Position numbers and translations under genes: made by a program
Source of the DNA: Oceanobacillus limi
Lineage (GTDB): Bacteria; Bacillota; Bacilli; Bacillales; Amphibacillaceae
DNA length: 64,000 bases
NCBI RefSeq assembly: GCF_900111445.1
Contig: NZ_FOHE01000006.1
Coordinates: forward strand, 62,001 to 126,000
Direction: 5' to 3'
The notes under the pieces: model-generated
Databases searched by the model: none
Seen by the model: the letters and a program-made list of their open reading frames with translations, nothing else
What the model was told of the DNA's origin: nothing
Part shown: piece by piece, positions 42,226 through 52,207 of the stretch
Position numbering within the stretch: position 1 is the first letter of the stretch
How the letters are laid out: every line of letters begins with the position of its first letter

Positions 42226-44163
42226 GTGCGTTATTTAACTAAATTTTCTGGTTGTTTTCATGCTGGGTATAGACGTGACCTACCTAGACGGTCGCATTAT
42301 CTATTTTCCGTGCTAGGGATTGGTTTATGTTTATTTCAAGTTTGGTCTGTTATGTGGGGGAAAATTGATCCAATGAATCAAATGGCGATTCATTTATCTT
42401 TTATTTTGTCCTTAACTTTTGTGCTATATGGATATTCAACTAAAACGACTTCATCTATCCCATCAAAGGTTGATATCGTTTTCGTCTTATTATCATTAGG
42501 TTTAGGCTTCTACTTTACGATTCATGCAGAGCGCTTGGCCGTTCGTATCCCAATAATGGATTCGCTTTCAGGTGTGGATGTAGTTTTTGGTTTGATTTTT
42601 GTTTGTTTAAGTATGGAAGCTGCACGTCGTACAATCGGTGTTCCGATAATTATTATCGTTCTCATTGGTATTGGATATGCTCTCTTTGGACATCATTTGA
42701 ATGGTTTATTCTACCATCGTGAAATGAGCCCAATAGAAATTTTGGATGAGTTAGCCTATAGCTTTAATGGACTGTGGGGTTCTCCAATATCTGTAGCAGC
42801 TTCGTTTGTGTTTATGTTTTTACTATTTGGTTCGTTTTTACAAAAGGCAGGAGCTGGTGAGTTCTTTTTTAAACTATCGACAGCGCTTGCTGGAAGATCA
42901 AAGGGGGGAGCTGCTAAAGTTACGATTTTAGCTAGTGCGTTGTTTGGATCTATTTCAGGAAGTCCAACAGCTAACGTTGTAACAACAGGTGCTTTTACCA
43001 TTCCTGTAAGTAAAAAGAGTGGGTATAAAGCATCCTTTGCTGCAGCTATAGAGGCAGCTGCTTCAACTGGTGGAAGTATCTTGCCGCCGATTATGGGTTC
43101 CTCTGCCTTTTTAATGGCGGCAGTTACGCAACTTTCGTATGGCTCGATCGTTGTAGCAGCAATTATCCCTTCGATCCTCTATTATATTTCGTTATTAACA
43201 ATGGTTCATTTTGAGGCGTTGCGATTGGATTTACCACAACCAGATAAAAAGGATCTCCCTTGCTTTTGGGATGTGTTAAAGGAAGGTTGGTACTATTTTA
43301 TTCCATTAATTCTCTTGATCTTCTTCTTAATACAAGGATATAGCCCAACACGCACGGCCTTTTTTGCAATATTATCAGTTGTTATCGTCAGTTGGTTTCG
43401 GAAACGTTCGCGCATGGGGATTAAAGAAATTGGTGCTGCAATGGTAAGTGGTGCCAAGTCCTCTGTTCCTGTAACAACAGCATGTGCTGCTGCGGGCTTA
43501 GTTATTGCTGGAATTATGTCCACTGGGCTCGGAGGAAAATTAACAAGTATTGTGCTCGGTATCACTCAAGGGATGTTCGTTCCAACTTTATTATTAGTAA
43601 TGGTTATTTGTGTTGTTTTAGGGATGGGGATGCCCGTAGCTGCAGCCTATATTCTGACTGCCATGTTAGCTGCACCAGCTCTAATAGAGTTAGGCGTATC
43701 AACCATGTCTGCCCACCTATTTATCGTCTATTTTTCGATTTTTTCTGCAATTACTCCACCAGTTGCTGTAGCTGCATTTGCAGCTGCTGGAATAGCAGGA
43801 GCAAAACCGAACCGAGTCGGCTTGGATGCAGTGCGAATCGGTGTGGTCGGTTTTGTTGTTCCATTTCTATTTGTATTTGAGCCTTCATTACTTTTGATAG
43901 GTCCTACGAGTACCGTAATTGGTACTATTTTTACGGCAGTATTCGGTGTTGTTTCATTGGCTGCTGGATTAATCGGATGGTTGTTGAAAAGGGCTGTGTT
44001 TGTTGAACGGGTTATTCTAATTGTGTGCGGAATATTGGCAATGTATCCAGGGGCGATTACGGATGGGCTTGGGATTGTTGGTTTTCTACTAGTTGCTATA
44101 TATCAGAGAAATCCGAGTTGGATAATGTTTCCATTAGCATTTACAAAAAAACATTCTCAATAG
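42226..44163 (+). CDS. fused TRAP transporter permease (DctQM)
   Basis: A 645-residue membrane protein with about 17 helices: a DctQ-like N-terminal part (to about 170) and a DctM part with the family motifs GGAAKVTILASALFGSISGSPTANV and EAAASTGGSILPPIMGSSAFLMA and MGMPVAAAYILTAMLAAPAL. It is Na+- or H+-driven carboxylate uptake, with the TAXI protein. The GTG start follows GGAGGGGGGAG. A terminator at 44217 ends the operon. Confidence 0.94.
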   Translation: MRYLTKFSGCFHAGYRRDLPRRSHYLFSVLGIGLCLFQVWSVMWGKIDPMNQMAIHLSFILSLTFVLYGYSTKTTSSIPSKVDIVFVLLSLGLGFYFTIHAERLAVRIPIMDSLSGVDVVFGLIFVCLSMEAARRTIGVPIIIIVLIGIGYALFGHHLNGLFYHREMSPIEILDELAYSFNGLWGSPISVAASFVFMFLLFGSFLQKAGAGEFFFKLSTALAGRSKGGAAKVTILASALFGSISGSPTANVVTTGAFTIPVSKKSGYKASFAAAIEAAASTGGSILPPIMGSSAFLMAAVTQLSYGSIVVAAIIPSILYYISLLTMVHFEALRLDLPQPDKKDLPCFWDVLKEGWYYFIPLILLIFFLIQGYSPTRTAFFAILSVVIVSWFRKRSRMGIKEIGAAMVSGAKSSVPVTTACAAAGLVIAGIMSTGLGGKLTSIVLGITQGMFVPTLLLVMVICVVLGMGMPVAAAYILTAMLAAPALIELGVSTMSAHLFIVYFSIFSAITPPVAVAAFAAAGIAGAKPNRVGLDAVRIGVVGFVVPFLFVFEPSLLLIGPTSTVIGTIFTAVFGVVSLAAGLIGWLLKRAVFVERVILIVCGILAMYPGAITDGLGIVGFLLVAIYQRNPSWIMFPLAFTKKHSQ

Positions 44164-44216
44164 TAGTCGTGAATGATTGAAGTATATAATTTTGACAAAT
44201 AATAGGGCTATCAAGT

Positions 44217-44251
44217 ACAGTCTCTCTTGCTAAGTGGGAGACTGTTTTTTT
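44217..44251 (+). terminator. terminator of the nadC-TRAP operon
   Basis: ACAGTCTC pairs with GAGACTGT, followed by seven T. Confidence 0.8.
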
Positions 44252-44599
44252 ACATTTAACGCAATAACTCCTTTAATCGTTGCTACTTCAATCTATTAAA
44301 AACCAAAAACAATAAATTGGGGTAGTGTTTTAAAGTAAACTATACTAGAGTAGGTATTAGAAATACATAATGGGAAAATAAATAATGAATTAGCTAAGAC
44401 TTATTTACTTAGACAATGCAAAAAGCAGCATTAGCTATTGGTAAGATGTTAGAAATACAGCAAGGGAGTAAAAAATGTTTTAATGAAGGCTGATAACGAT
44501 ATCTTCAAACTCACAAAAGAAACGGTATCGCATAATAAATGAATCGAAGTAGAAAATAAACTAAATTTAAAAATATACAAAAATGAAAGGTTAGATATC
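44252..44599. other. gene-free stretch before selO
   Basis: No gene or RNA is apparent. A 10-base direct repeat TTAGAAATAC occurs twice (about 44358 and 44449), and the sequence is AT-rich. It holds the selO leader; no clear promoter pair stands out. Confidence 0.4.
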
Positions 44600-46069
44600 A
44601 TGAATCATGAAAATAGGGACATAGGTTGGAACTTTGATAACAGTTTTTCAACGTTGCCAGAACTTTTACATGCTAGGCAAGATCCAACACCTGTCCGTTC
44701 TCCAAAGTTACGTATATTAAATAAATCGTTAGCAAATTCCTTGGATCTTGATGTGCATGCACTTCAAGGGGATGAAGGAATATCGGTATTGGCAGGGAAC
44801 AAGATTCCGAATAGCTCTATTCCAATTTCTCAAGCATATGCCGGTCATCAGTTTGGTAATTTTACGATGTTAGGAGATGGAAGAGCAGTCTTATTAGGTG
44901 AACAAATTACTTCCTCTCAAAAGCGGTATGACATTCAGTTAAAGGGCTCTGGAAGAACACCCTACTCTCGAGGTGGGGATGGTCGGGCAACATTTGGTCC
45001 AATGTTGAGGGAATATATTATAAGTGAAGCGATGCACGGCCTTGGAATTCCTACTACACGTAGCTTGGCTGTAGTAACTACAGGAGAAGCTGTAAAGAGG
45101 GAAACGGAGCTTCTAGGTGCCATATTGACGCGTGTTGCTGCCAGTCACTTACGAGTTGGTACGTTTGAATATGCTGCCAATTGGGGAACAACGAAAGAAC
45201 TTCAAGAGCTGGCAGACTACGCGATAGAGCGACATTTTCCGAATATAGAAGCAAATGAAGATCGGTATCTTTCATTCCTTCATGAAGTCATTAAACAGCA
45301 AGCAGAATTAATAGCGAAATGGCAGCTAGTTGGTTTTATCCATGGAGTAATGAATACAGATAATATGACAATTAGTGGAGAAACGATTGATTATGGTCCG
45401 TGTGCTTTTATGGACACATACGACCCAGCGACGGTGTTTAGTTCCATTGATAGGGAAGGGCGGTACGCATATGGAAATCAGCCAGCTATTGGTCAATGGA
45501 ACTTGGCTCGATTTGCTGAAACGCTAGTCCCATTAATTCATGAAAATCAAGATCGAGCTATCGAACTAGCCAAGGAGGAATTATCGACTTACGCCCGACT
45601 ATTTCAAACATACTGGCTAGACGGTATGCGATCAAAGCTAGGACTATTTCATAAGGAAGAAAACGATGAAGCGCTCGTGAAAGATCTGTTAATGTTAATG
45701 AAGAAATATCAGGCAGATTATACGAATACGTTTCGTGGATTAACATTCGATAAGGATGAAGCCCCTGAATTGTATGCTAGTAGTGAGTTTCAAGCGTGGC
45801 GTAAACAGTGGCATGATCGATTAGAAAAACAATCCAAATCAAAAACAGAAGTACAAGAGCTTATGCGGAAAAATAACCCTGCTGTAATTCCTCGCAACCA
45901 CCGGGTTGAAGAAGCGCTTGATGCAGCGGTTAACAATGAGGATCTTGATCGGATGGAGAAACTATTAGAAGTACTGAAGGATCCTTATTCCTATACCTCG
46001 GATCAAGAAATATATGCGCAACTACCAGAACCATCCGATCGTGTGTATCAAACATTTTGTGGCACGTGA
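44600..46069 (+). CDS. selO: protein adenylyltransferase SelO (YdiU)
   Basis: A 489-residue pseudokinase-like AMPylase: [45 protein letters not shown] and [20 protein letters not shown] contain the inverted-nucleotide site. SelO transfers AMP from ATP to protein hydroxyls and protects against oxidative stress. The end CGT lacks the selenocysteine of animal homologues but keeps a cysteine three residues from the C-terminus (TFCGT). AAAGG precedes the ATG. Confidence 0.94.
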   Translation: MNHENRDIGWNFDNSFSTLPELLHARQDPTPVRSPKLRILNKSLANSLDLDVHALQGDEGISVLAGNKIPNSSIPISQAYAGHQFGNFTMLGDGRAVLLGEQITSSQKRYDIQLKGSGRTPYSRGGDGRATFGPMLREYIISEAMHGLGIPTTRSLAVVTTGEAVKRETELLGAILTRVAASHLRVGTFEYAANWGTTKELQELADYAIERHFPNIEANEDRYLSFLHEVIKQQAELIAKWQLVGFIHGVMNTDNMTISGETIDYGPCAFMDTYDPATVFSSIDREGRYAYGNQPAIGQWNLARFAETLVPLIHENQDRAIELAKEELSTYARLFQTYWLDGMRSKLGLFHKEENDEALVKDLLMLMKKYQADYTNTFRGLTFDKDEAPELYASSEFQAWRKQWHDRLEKQSKSKTEVQELMRKNNPAVIPRNHRVEEALDAAVNNEDLDRMEKLLEVLKDPYSYTSDQEIYAQLPEPSDRVYQTFCGT

Positions 46070-46093
46070 TAAATTATCAGAATTTCTTAACTT

Positions 46094-46131
46094 AAATGCC
46101 CCCTGCCAAGTTGGTAGAGGGCATTTTAAAT
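46094..46131. terminator. bidirectional hairpin between selO and the CAP-domain gene
   Basis: AAATGCCC pairs with GGGCATTT, with an inner CCAA/TTGG stem; a short T-run follows on the plus strand. Confidence 0.65.
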
Positions 46132-46174
46132 AAGTGTAAGCTAGAAAGAATGGTAGAGGTGGCTAATTCTCCTT

Positions 46175-47314
46175 CTATTTTGTTCGAAAGTTCTCCGTAT
46201 AATATGGTTTGTTTTCTTCATTAAATGATACCCCAACTGCTAAGAATTGGAAGTCTGGATTTAATATATTTTCCCGATGACCAATCGAATTCATTAAGCC
46301 TTCATGGGCAAAAATACTACTTGATTGTCCGGATGCTAGATTTTCTCCAGCAGTACGAAAGGCAATTTCATCTTCTTTCAATCGATCAAAAGGAGACAAC
46401 CCCTCCAAATTCGTATGGCTGAAATAGTTGTTGTCAGCCATATCTGTACTATGATTCCTGGCAGTAGCTCGGACTGCTTCATCCCATTCTAATACAGGCA
46501 GGCCATGTTTAACTCTTGTAGCATTTGTTAAATCGAATAGTTGGTATTCCAACCCTTCTCGTAATTGCTTGCTAGCCTCTGAGAAATATCCGGTCTTTTG
46601 TTGTTCCAGATCTTTACTTACTATTTGAATAGCAGTCACCGTATCGTTTTCATGTTTATCATAGAAAATCGTTACATAATTATTATCCTGAAGAAATAGA
46701 TGATATTCGTCATTATGATTCGTTTGATAGGTGACGAAACCTTTTTGTATTCCTTGAAGTGGTTCACCTAAATTGTTTAAAACATCGGATTTTGTTCGGT
46801 CAAAATGAATATCGAAAGTAGAAGATAATAAGTCTTGGTTGGTGTATAAACCAACAACTTTATCATTTTGATCATATGCAACCATAAAAAAGTTTTGATA
46901 ATTTTCATGATACGTATTCCAATGGACACCATATTCATTGAAAGATGATCGTTTTGGCTCACCTGCCTGTTGTTCCACGTCTGATTGAGTATCACCGATT
47001 TCAATATTATGAATGGAGAAGGATTGTTCAGATGGTGCATGTAACTCGGGTTTTTCTGGGGCAGAATCTCCTTTTTGATCCAGTTCATTTTGATTGTTAG
47101 AAAACCGATCAAATAGGAGTTGGATTTCTGTATTGATCGACTCTATTGTATGAATAATTGCTGGATTGTTTTTAATTTGGACTACATCGGTTCGTACTTC
47201 CTCGATGACGCCCTGTACACCTGAGCGTTCGTACGCATCACTATAAAAATGCCAAAGTATACCAACAATGATGACCAAAAAGATAATATTTCGTAGTTTT
47301 TGCAAAATCCACAC
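46175..47314 (-). CDS. CAP-domain protein (YlbC-like)
   Basis: A 379-residue protein: an N-terminal membrane segment (about 8-23), a CAP-associated domain with two related repeats (GDTQSDVEQQAGEPKRSS and RTKSDVLNNLGEPLQGI), then a C-terminal CAP/SCP domain (WDEAVRATARNHSTDMADNNYFSHTN, GHRENILNPDF) with the conserved histidines. This architecture is that of YlbC/YtxC-type Bacillaceae proteins, exported or anchored, of unknown function. Confidence 0.9.
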   Translation of the reverse strand: MWILQKLRNIIFLVIIVGILWHFYSDAYERSGVQGVIEEVRTDVVQIKNNPAIIHTIESINTEIQLLFDRFSNNQNELDQKGDSAPEKPELHAPSEQSFSIHNIEIGDTQSDVEQQAGEPKRSSFNEYGVHWNTYHENYQNFFMVAYDQNDKVVGLYTNQDLLSSTFDIHFDRTKSDVLNNLGEPLQGIQKGFVTYQTNHNDEYHLFLQDNNYVTIFYDKHENDTVTAIQIVSKDLEQQKTGYFSEASKQLREGLEYQLFDLTNATRVKHGLPVLEWDEAVRATARNHSTDMADNNYFSHTNLEGLSPFDRLKEDEIAFRTAGENLASGQSSSIFAHEGLMNSIGHRENILNPDFQFLAVGVSFNEENKPYYTENFRTK

Positions 47315-47350
47315 TCCCGTCCATGTGTTTCATCCCTAAATAACTGATAG

Positions 47351-47386
47351 GCCGACATAAACGTGAGGTTGTCTCGTATTGTCGGC
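47351..47386. other. hairpin upstream of the CAP-domain gene
   Basis: GCCGACA pairs with TGTCGGC around a 22-base loop and is followed by CACTAGCACGTCCTGTGC. Sequences of this kind recur between genes in some bacilli, but only one copy is in this window. The rest of 47315-47726 shows no gene. Confidence 0.35.
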
Positions 47387-47726
47387 ACTAGCACGTCCTG
47401 TGCGTCCTAAGACCTCCCTTTCAAACCTTCAAGGTAAAACTAAGTAGGTTAGTAGAGGGATTAACTGAAAGTGAAATGTCCGATTCGTTGATCTAACAAA
47501 CAGGAGGGATGAAGAAAACCTCGCTGATTGAAGAATTTACTCTATTTCCAGTTTAGACAATTTTCGCTTTTATCATAACTATTATAGGACGGGACCATGG
47601 GATATGAAAGTGATTTCCTTGTTTAACTTGAAAAAAACATCTTCATCATTAGGTCGTGAAGTATATCTTATTAGGATTTAGAAAAAAATGATTAGTAATG
47701 TTTACTTTGATTAAGGGGGACTTATT

Positions 47727-48470
47727 TTGTGGTATGCGATTATGTGGGGAACGATTGCTGCGTCAGCGACAATGTTAGGTGCATTAATTGTTCTAAAGTT
47801 CTCCATTCCTAAACGGGTGATTGCATTTATTATGGCGCTAGGTACAGGTGCATTGATAGGTGCAACAACATTTGAATTATTAGAAGATGCCGTAAAAATG
47901 AGTGGGTTTCTAGAGATTGCGTTTGGCTTTCTTGGTGGGGCACTCATTTTTACCATTTTAGATGTCATTATTTCTCGGCGTGGCGGTCAAAAACGAAAAC
48001 ATTCAGACCGAGGTGAATCGGATTCTGGAAGTAGTTCGAAGGGGTCTGGGTTAGGAATTTTCATTGGTACAATAATGGACACCCTTCCAGAATCTGCAAT
48101 GATTGGAATGAGCCTCATTGGAGGTGGGTCGGTTAGTTTTGCACTAGTTATTTCGATATTTATTAGTAATTTGCCAGAAGGTATTTCCAGTACAGTTGGG
48201 CTACAACAGAATGGGTACTCTAAGAAAAAGATACTATTTTTATGGGCTCTTGTTGTGTTTTTTTCCGCACTAAGCTCCTGGGGAGGGGCATTGTTGGATT
48301 CGGCCCCTGATAGTATCAAAGCAATCATGAGTGCATTTGCTGGTGGAGCAATTATATCCATGATTGCATCAACGATGATGCCAGAGGCATTTAAGGAGGG
48401 GGGACCATTTGTAGGTTTTGTAACTGCGATTGGTTTGTTTTTATCCTTAATGTTACATCACTTGTCATAA
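47727..48470 (+). CDS. ZIP-family metal transporter
   Basis: A 247-residue membrane protein of the ZIP family: GALIGATTFELLEDA, FIGTIMDTLPESAMIG and ISNLPEGISSTVG contain the metal-site residues of helices 4 and 5, with a variable charged loop (RRGGQKRKHSDRGESDSG) in the middle. It takes up zinc, iron or manganese. The TTG start follows AAGGGGGAC. Length fits the bacterial ZupT-like group. Confidence 0.88.
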   Translation: MWYAIMWGTIAASATMLGALIVLKFSIPKRVIAFIMALGTGALIGATTFELLEDAVKMSGFLEIAFGFLGGALIFTILDVIISRRGGQKRKHSDRGESDSGSSSKGSGLGIFIGTIMDTLPESAMIGMSLIGGGSVSFALVISIFISNLPEGISSTVGLQQNGYSKKKILFLWALVVFFSALSSWGGALLDSAPDSIKAIMSAFAGGAIISMIASTMMPEAFKEGGPFVGFVTAIGLFLSLMLHHLS

Positions 48471-48557
48471 TCTTATATCTTGGATGGTTTAGTCCATATT
48501 AATCAATGAATAAAATACTAGTTTTCAACTTATCTTAACAGAGTAGGAGGTGCTGAA

Positions 48558-48698
48558 ATGGGTAGAGATCGTCAAGAAAAGAAACTTCGAGAAAGTGGTC
48601 GTGTTGAATCTGATCGTGATGTAGGATTACGATATAAAGGATCTACAAAAATGTCTAGTCCTGAAGAAGCTAGACGTCTAAATGATGGGAAAAAATAA
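48558..48698 (+). CDS. small protein, YpzI-like
   Basis: A 46-residue hydrophilic protein (GRDRQEKKLRESGRVESDRD, then GLRYKGSTKMSSPEEARRL), matching my memory of the YpzI family of bacilli. AGGAGGTGCTGAA precedes the ATG. A weak forespore-type CATATTA element lies at 48494. Function unknown. Confidence 0.75.
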   Translation: MGRDRQEKKLRESGRVESDRDVGLRYKGSTKMSSPEEARRLNDGKK

Positions 48699-48716
48699 TC
48701 CCATTCTGTGATGGAG

Positions 48717-48742
48717 GGCTGTCTATTGTACTGGGCAGCTTT
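48717..48742 (+). terminator. terminator after the YpzI-like gene
   Basis: GCTGTC pairs with GGCAGC through one G-U pair, followed by TTTT. Confidence 0.5.
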
Positions 48743-48872
48743 TCTATCCTTCATACTATATTGTTTTCTAATAAGATTAACAACTTTCCTAATATACAGT
48801 TAGTTGAGTAAATCCTTGACCTATACTAGAATAGTTAGTTGGACTGACTTACATATTGAAAGGATTTTTTAT

Positions 48873-49676
48873 ATGAACAAAAAAATAGGCTTTATTGGTA
48901 GTGGACATATGGCAGAGGCGATAATAGGTGGTATTGTCCAATCAGGTTTTGCTCGTCCTGAGGATGTGCTCGCTTCCAATCGTACCATGCCAAAATTAAT
49001 GGATGTAAGGGAAAACTATGGCATCCAGATTGCTGAAAACAATATAGATGTTGCACATAGCTGTGAGATCGTATTCCTCTCTGTTACTCCTGATAAATAT
49101 CCTACTGTGATCGACGAAATTAAAGATGCCATCCGGGAAGATGCAATCATAATTCTTATAGCAGCTGGGGAAGGTTTAGCTGAAAATGAAGAGCGTTTCG
49201 AACGGAAGCTAAAGGTGGTAAAAGCTATGCCAAATACCCCTGTTCTAATTGGGGAAGGTATGACAAGTATTAGCTTCAACGAATTCGTAACAGAGCAAGA
49301 AAAAGAAGAAGTCCAGGCATTGTTTGAAAGCTTCGGCAAAGTGGAGTGCATTGATGAAAAACTAATGGATACGGCAAGTGCTGTGGCAGGCTCCTCTCCT
49401 GCTTTTATCTATATGTATATTGAAGCACTAGCTGACGCTGCTGTGTTATATGGAATGCCAAGAGAGACAGCATATACGTTGGCTGCTCAAACAGTATATG
49501 GGGCGTCAAAAATGGTGTTAGAGACTGGTACACACCCTGCTCAATTAAAGGATGAAGTCTGTTCACCTGGTGGATCTACGATTCAATCGGTAGCTCGTTT
49601 GGAGGAGAGTGGATTCCGCTCAGCTATTATAAATGCTGTTAAAGCGAATGTGGAAAAATTAAGTAAGAATGATTAG
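48873..49676 (+). CDS. proC: pyrroline-5-carboxylate reductase
   Basis: A 267-residue P5C reductase that makes proline from P5C with NAD(P)H. The dinucleotide loop GFIGSGHMAEAIIGG is at the N-terminus, AGSSPAFIYMYIEALADA and CSPGGSTIQSVARLE in the substrate domain. The ATG at 48873 follows GAAAGGA; an upstream TTG extension is not supported. B. subtilis has several such enzymes (proG, proH, proI) besides proC-like ComER; which paralogue this is cannot be said. Confidence 0.93.
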   Translation: MNKKIGFIGSGHMAEAIIGGIVQSGFARPEDVLASNRTMPKLMDVRENYGIQIAENNIDVAHSCEIVFLSVTPDKYPTVIDEIKDAIREDAIIILIAAGEGLAENEERFERKLKVVKAMPNTPVLIGEGMTSISFNEFVTEQEKEEVQALFESFGKVECIDEKLMDTASAVAGSSPAFIYMYIEALADAAVLYGMPRETAYTLAAQTVYGASKMVLETGTHPAQLKDEVCSPGGSTIQSVARLEESGFRSAIINAVKANVEKLSKND

Positions 49677-49682
49677 AAATAG

Positions 49683-49720
49683 AAAAGCCTAAATCGATGA
49701 AATGTCGTTTTAGGCTTTTT
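49683..49720 (+). terminator. proC terminator
   Basis: AAAAGCCTAAA pairs with TTTAGGCTTTT, with a T-run. Confidence 0.8.
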
Positions 49721-49766
49721 GATAGAAATTCTTCTATACTGAGGGACACGATTACGGTGCTGAATC

Positions 49767-50945
49767 TTAATGTCGTTTTTTATATCTAGTCTTCCCATTT
49801 CTAAGGCTGTTCTTTTTCTTATACATTCTAGTTTCGGCCAATGTAAAGGTGCGATTAATATCTTGATGCAATTGAGTTTTTACCGCAAAACCAATTGAGA
49901 TGCTTGGTGTTTCTGGTTCAAAATTTGATTGTTTACATTTATTGTTTATGTCTGTAATCATCGATTTGGCTGCTGTGGAGTCTGTATATGGCAAAATGAT
50001 TCCAAATTCATCTCCACCCCAACGAGATACGATCCCCTTTTTCCCGACTACTTCTTTTAGGATAGAGGCTATTTCGATTAATAATCCATCTCCAACATGA
50101 TGACCTAGCGTATCATTCAGTTCTTTCAGTCGATTAGCATCACATATAATGATCGTGATTGGAATTTGTTTTTCTTTATCTAAGCGACGTAGTTCCGAAT
50201 CAAAGTATCTACGATTATAAATTCCAGTTAATGAATCATGGTAACTGAGGTAGGTAATCTCATCTTCTTTTTCTCGTATTTTCATGAAGTTATTTTTCCA
50301 ATGTTTAATAGATACTAGCCAGGACAGGATTAATAAGATAAGGAGAACAAACACACTGGATAAGAGGTATGAAGTTAGCTTCTCTTCAAAAGCAATTTGA
50401 TTACTAATATAGTCATTCGTAAAGTGGGTTAATTCTTCGGTAGCCTCTGTTAAGGCAATCTGATTTTTTGTATATTCCCAACCTGATACTAGTTTTACGG
50501 CATCTTCAACTTCACCACGGCTTATTAGGTTGAAGGCTTTTTGTTCTAATGCATTTATTTCTTCTAAATAGGTGTTTATTTCCTCGGTTTTCTGTGAGGC
50601 TTCTTCGAGATTTATGAGTTTCGATATACGGCCTAGAACAGCTTTTACTTCTGGCTTGGTCTGATTGTATGATTCCTGCCATGCAAGGTCACCTGTCGCT
50701 GCTGCCATTTGTACTGCCATTTCTAGTTCCTTCGTACTTAATAATAATTCACCCGAAGCTTTCTCGATCGCCAAGCCATTTTCTTCAAAGCTTTCTAATG
50801 TGCGACTTGAATGACTTAATCCCCAAACAAGAAGGATGATAAGCGAAATTGTAGTAACGACCGATACGATAAACCACTTATTGGATAGGTTTTTTCTAAC
50901 CATCGTAGTAGTCGTATTTTTTATTCGATCATTCATGGTGCACAT
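49767..50945 (-). CDS. membrane-bound diguanylate cyclase
   Basis: A 392-residue protein: TM1 at about 23-44, an extracellular four-helix-type sensor (about 45-190), TM2 at about 196-215, then a GGDEF domain with LSYHDSLTGIYNRRYF and RWGGDEFGIIL. There is no RxxD inhibitory site five residues before GGDEF, so product inhibition is unlikely. It makes cyclic-di-GMP. Two starts, ATG 50945 and 50936, are possible. Same strand and 40 bases behind the betaine-binding lipoprotein, suggesting co-transcription. Confidence 0.88.
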   Translation of the reverse strand: MCTMNDRIKNTTTTMVRKNLSNKWFIVSVVTTISLIILLVWGLSHSSRTLESFEENGLAIEKASGELLLSTKELEMAVQMAAATGDLAWQESYNQTKPEVKAVLGRISKLINLEEASQKTEEINTYLEEINALEQKAFNLISRGEVEDAVKLVSGWEYTKNQIALTEATEELTHFTNDYISNQIAFEEKLTSYLLSSVFVLLILLILSWLVSIKHWKNNFMKIREKEDEITYLSYHDSLTGIYNRRYFDSELRRLDKEKQIPITIIICDANRLKELNDTLGHHVGDGLLIEIASILKEVVGKKGIVSRWGGDEFGIILPYTDSTAAKSMITDINNKCKQSNFEPETPSISIGFAVKTQLHQDINRTFTLAETRMYKKKNSLRNGKTRYKKRH

Positions 50946-50985
50946 CCACTCCTTGTTTATTTATTCTTGGCTTGCTGGAACTAGA

Positions 50986-51918
50986 TTAATTGAACCATTG
51001 ATCAACTGTATCTTGATTTTCTTGAATCCAACGCTGGGCAGCTTCTTCAGGTGTTAAACCATCTTCCTCTTGCCAATACATTACTTGTTCCATGTCACTT
51101 GGTTCCCAGTAGAAATTATCGAGAAAGCGATAAACATCTGGTTTATCCTCCTGTAAATTGTCACGTACCATGGTACTTATGTATTCTTCACTACCATAAA
51201 TGTTTTTTGGGTCTTGTAGATATTTTAGGTCCCATTTGGCAAATTTCCAATGCGGTGTCCATCCTGTTACAACAATCCAACGATTGTCGTTTATCGCGTT
51301 TTTCAACGTTTTCGTCATGGTAGAATCACTACCGGTAATTAGGTTGAACTGATCAAGGTTATAACCACTTAGTACATCTTCTGTTTTTTCCATGATCCCT
51401 GATCCTGGATCAATTCCAATAATTTTCCCATCAAACTCATTGGCATATTCTTCAAGTTCTTCAATGGAATCAATTGGAACATAGTCGGGTACAGCAAGTC
51501 CCATTACGGCTCCTTCTAGGTTAGGTCCTAGATTTTCGATATGTTCTTTATGTTCATTATAGTAGTTCTCATGTAGGGAAGGCATCCATGCTGCCACCAT
51601 ACCATCTTGATCTCCAGTAGCGATCGATTCCCACATCGCGATTGTAGATACTGGAAGGATCTCGGTTTCGTAGCCTAATCTTTCCTCGATAGCAGCTTTT
51701 ACAACGTATGTACTAGCTATCTCGGAGGCCCACTCCACGTAAACGAGTTTGACTGTATCTTCTTCTTTATCGTCTTTTGGTTCGTTGTTTTCACTATTAC
51801 TGCTCATTGCTGAACAAGCAATTAAATTCATTATAAGTAAAATACTTATTACTAGTAAAAAGCTTCTAGATAATGAAGTATTATTCAATAATTTTTTTAG
51901 GTAACAAATAAAAAACAT
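50986..51918 (-). CDS. orphan glycine betaine/choline-binding lipoprotein (OpuAC-like)
   Basis: A 310-residue lipoprotein: basic N-terminus, helix, lipobox NLIAC. The OpuAC/ProX fold is clear (KLVYVEWASEIASTYVVKAAIEERL, MVAAWMPSLHENYYNEH, VVTGWTPHWKFAKWD), with tryptophans positioned like the aromatic cage for quaternary amines. There is no ATPase or permease nearby, so it is an orphan. The ATG at 51918 is very close to its GGGAG site; a start a little downstream cannot be excluded. Confidence 0.9.
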   Translation of the reverse strand: MFFICYLKKLLNNTSLSRSFLLVISILLIMNLIACSAMSSNSENNEPKDDKEEDTVKLVYVEWASEIASTYVVKAAIEERLGYETEILPVSTIAMWESIATGDQDGMVAAWMPSLHENYYNEHKEHIENLGPNLEGAVMGLAVPDYVPIDSIEELEEYANEFDGKIIGIDPGSGIMEKTEDVLSGYNLDQFNLITGSDSTMTKTLKNAINDNRWIVVTGWTPHWKFAKWDLKYLQDPKNIYGSEEYISTMVRDNLQEDKPDVYRFLDNFYWEPSDMEQVMYWQEEDGLTPEEAAQRWIQENQDTVDQWFN

Positions 51919-52207
51919 CTCCCTAGTTCAACTTTCATGCGACTAAAGTCACGAGTAGACTTTAACAGTATAGTAAAATAGAAATCGAATCGTCAAATGA
52001 TGAGGTGGTATGTAATATGGAGCATTTGCTCTCATAACAGGGGAAATGATTGTAAGACAAGCTCATAAAGCAATTATTTCGGAAATTTTAGTGTAATTGA
52101 AGATTGTCAAAAAAAGTACGCGACTTGTGACTCGAGTGAATAACGATTGCTTTCCAAACCAATACTCATAATATTGTAACCATTTGAGTTTGTTAGGGGG
52201 CATTTAC

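Noticed and set aside
47351-47386. Member of a second repeat family
   Set aside because: Only one copy is present in the window, so a family cannot be shown here.
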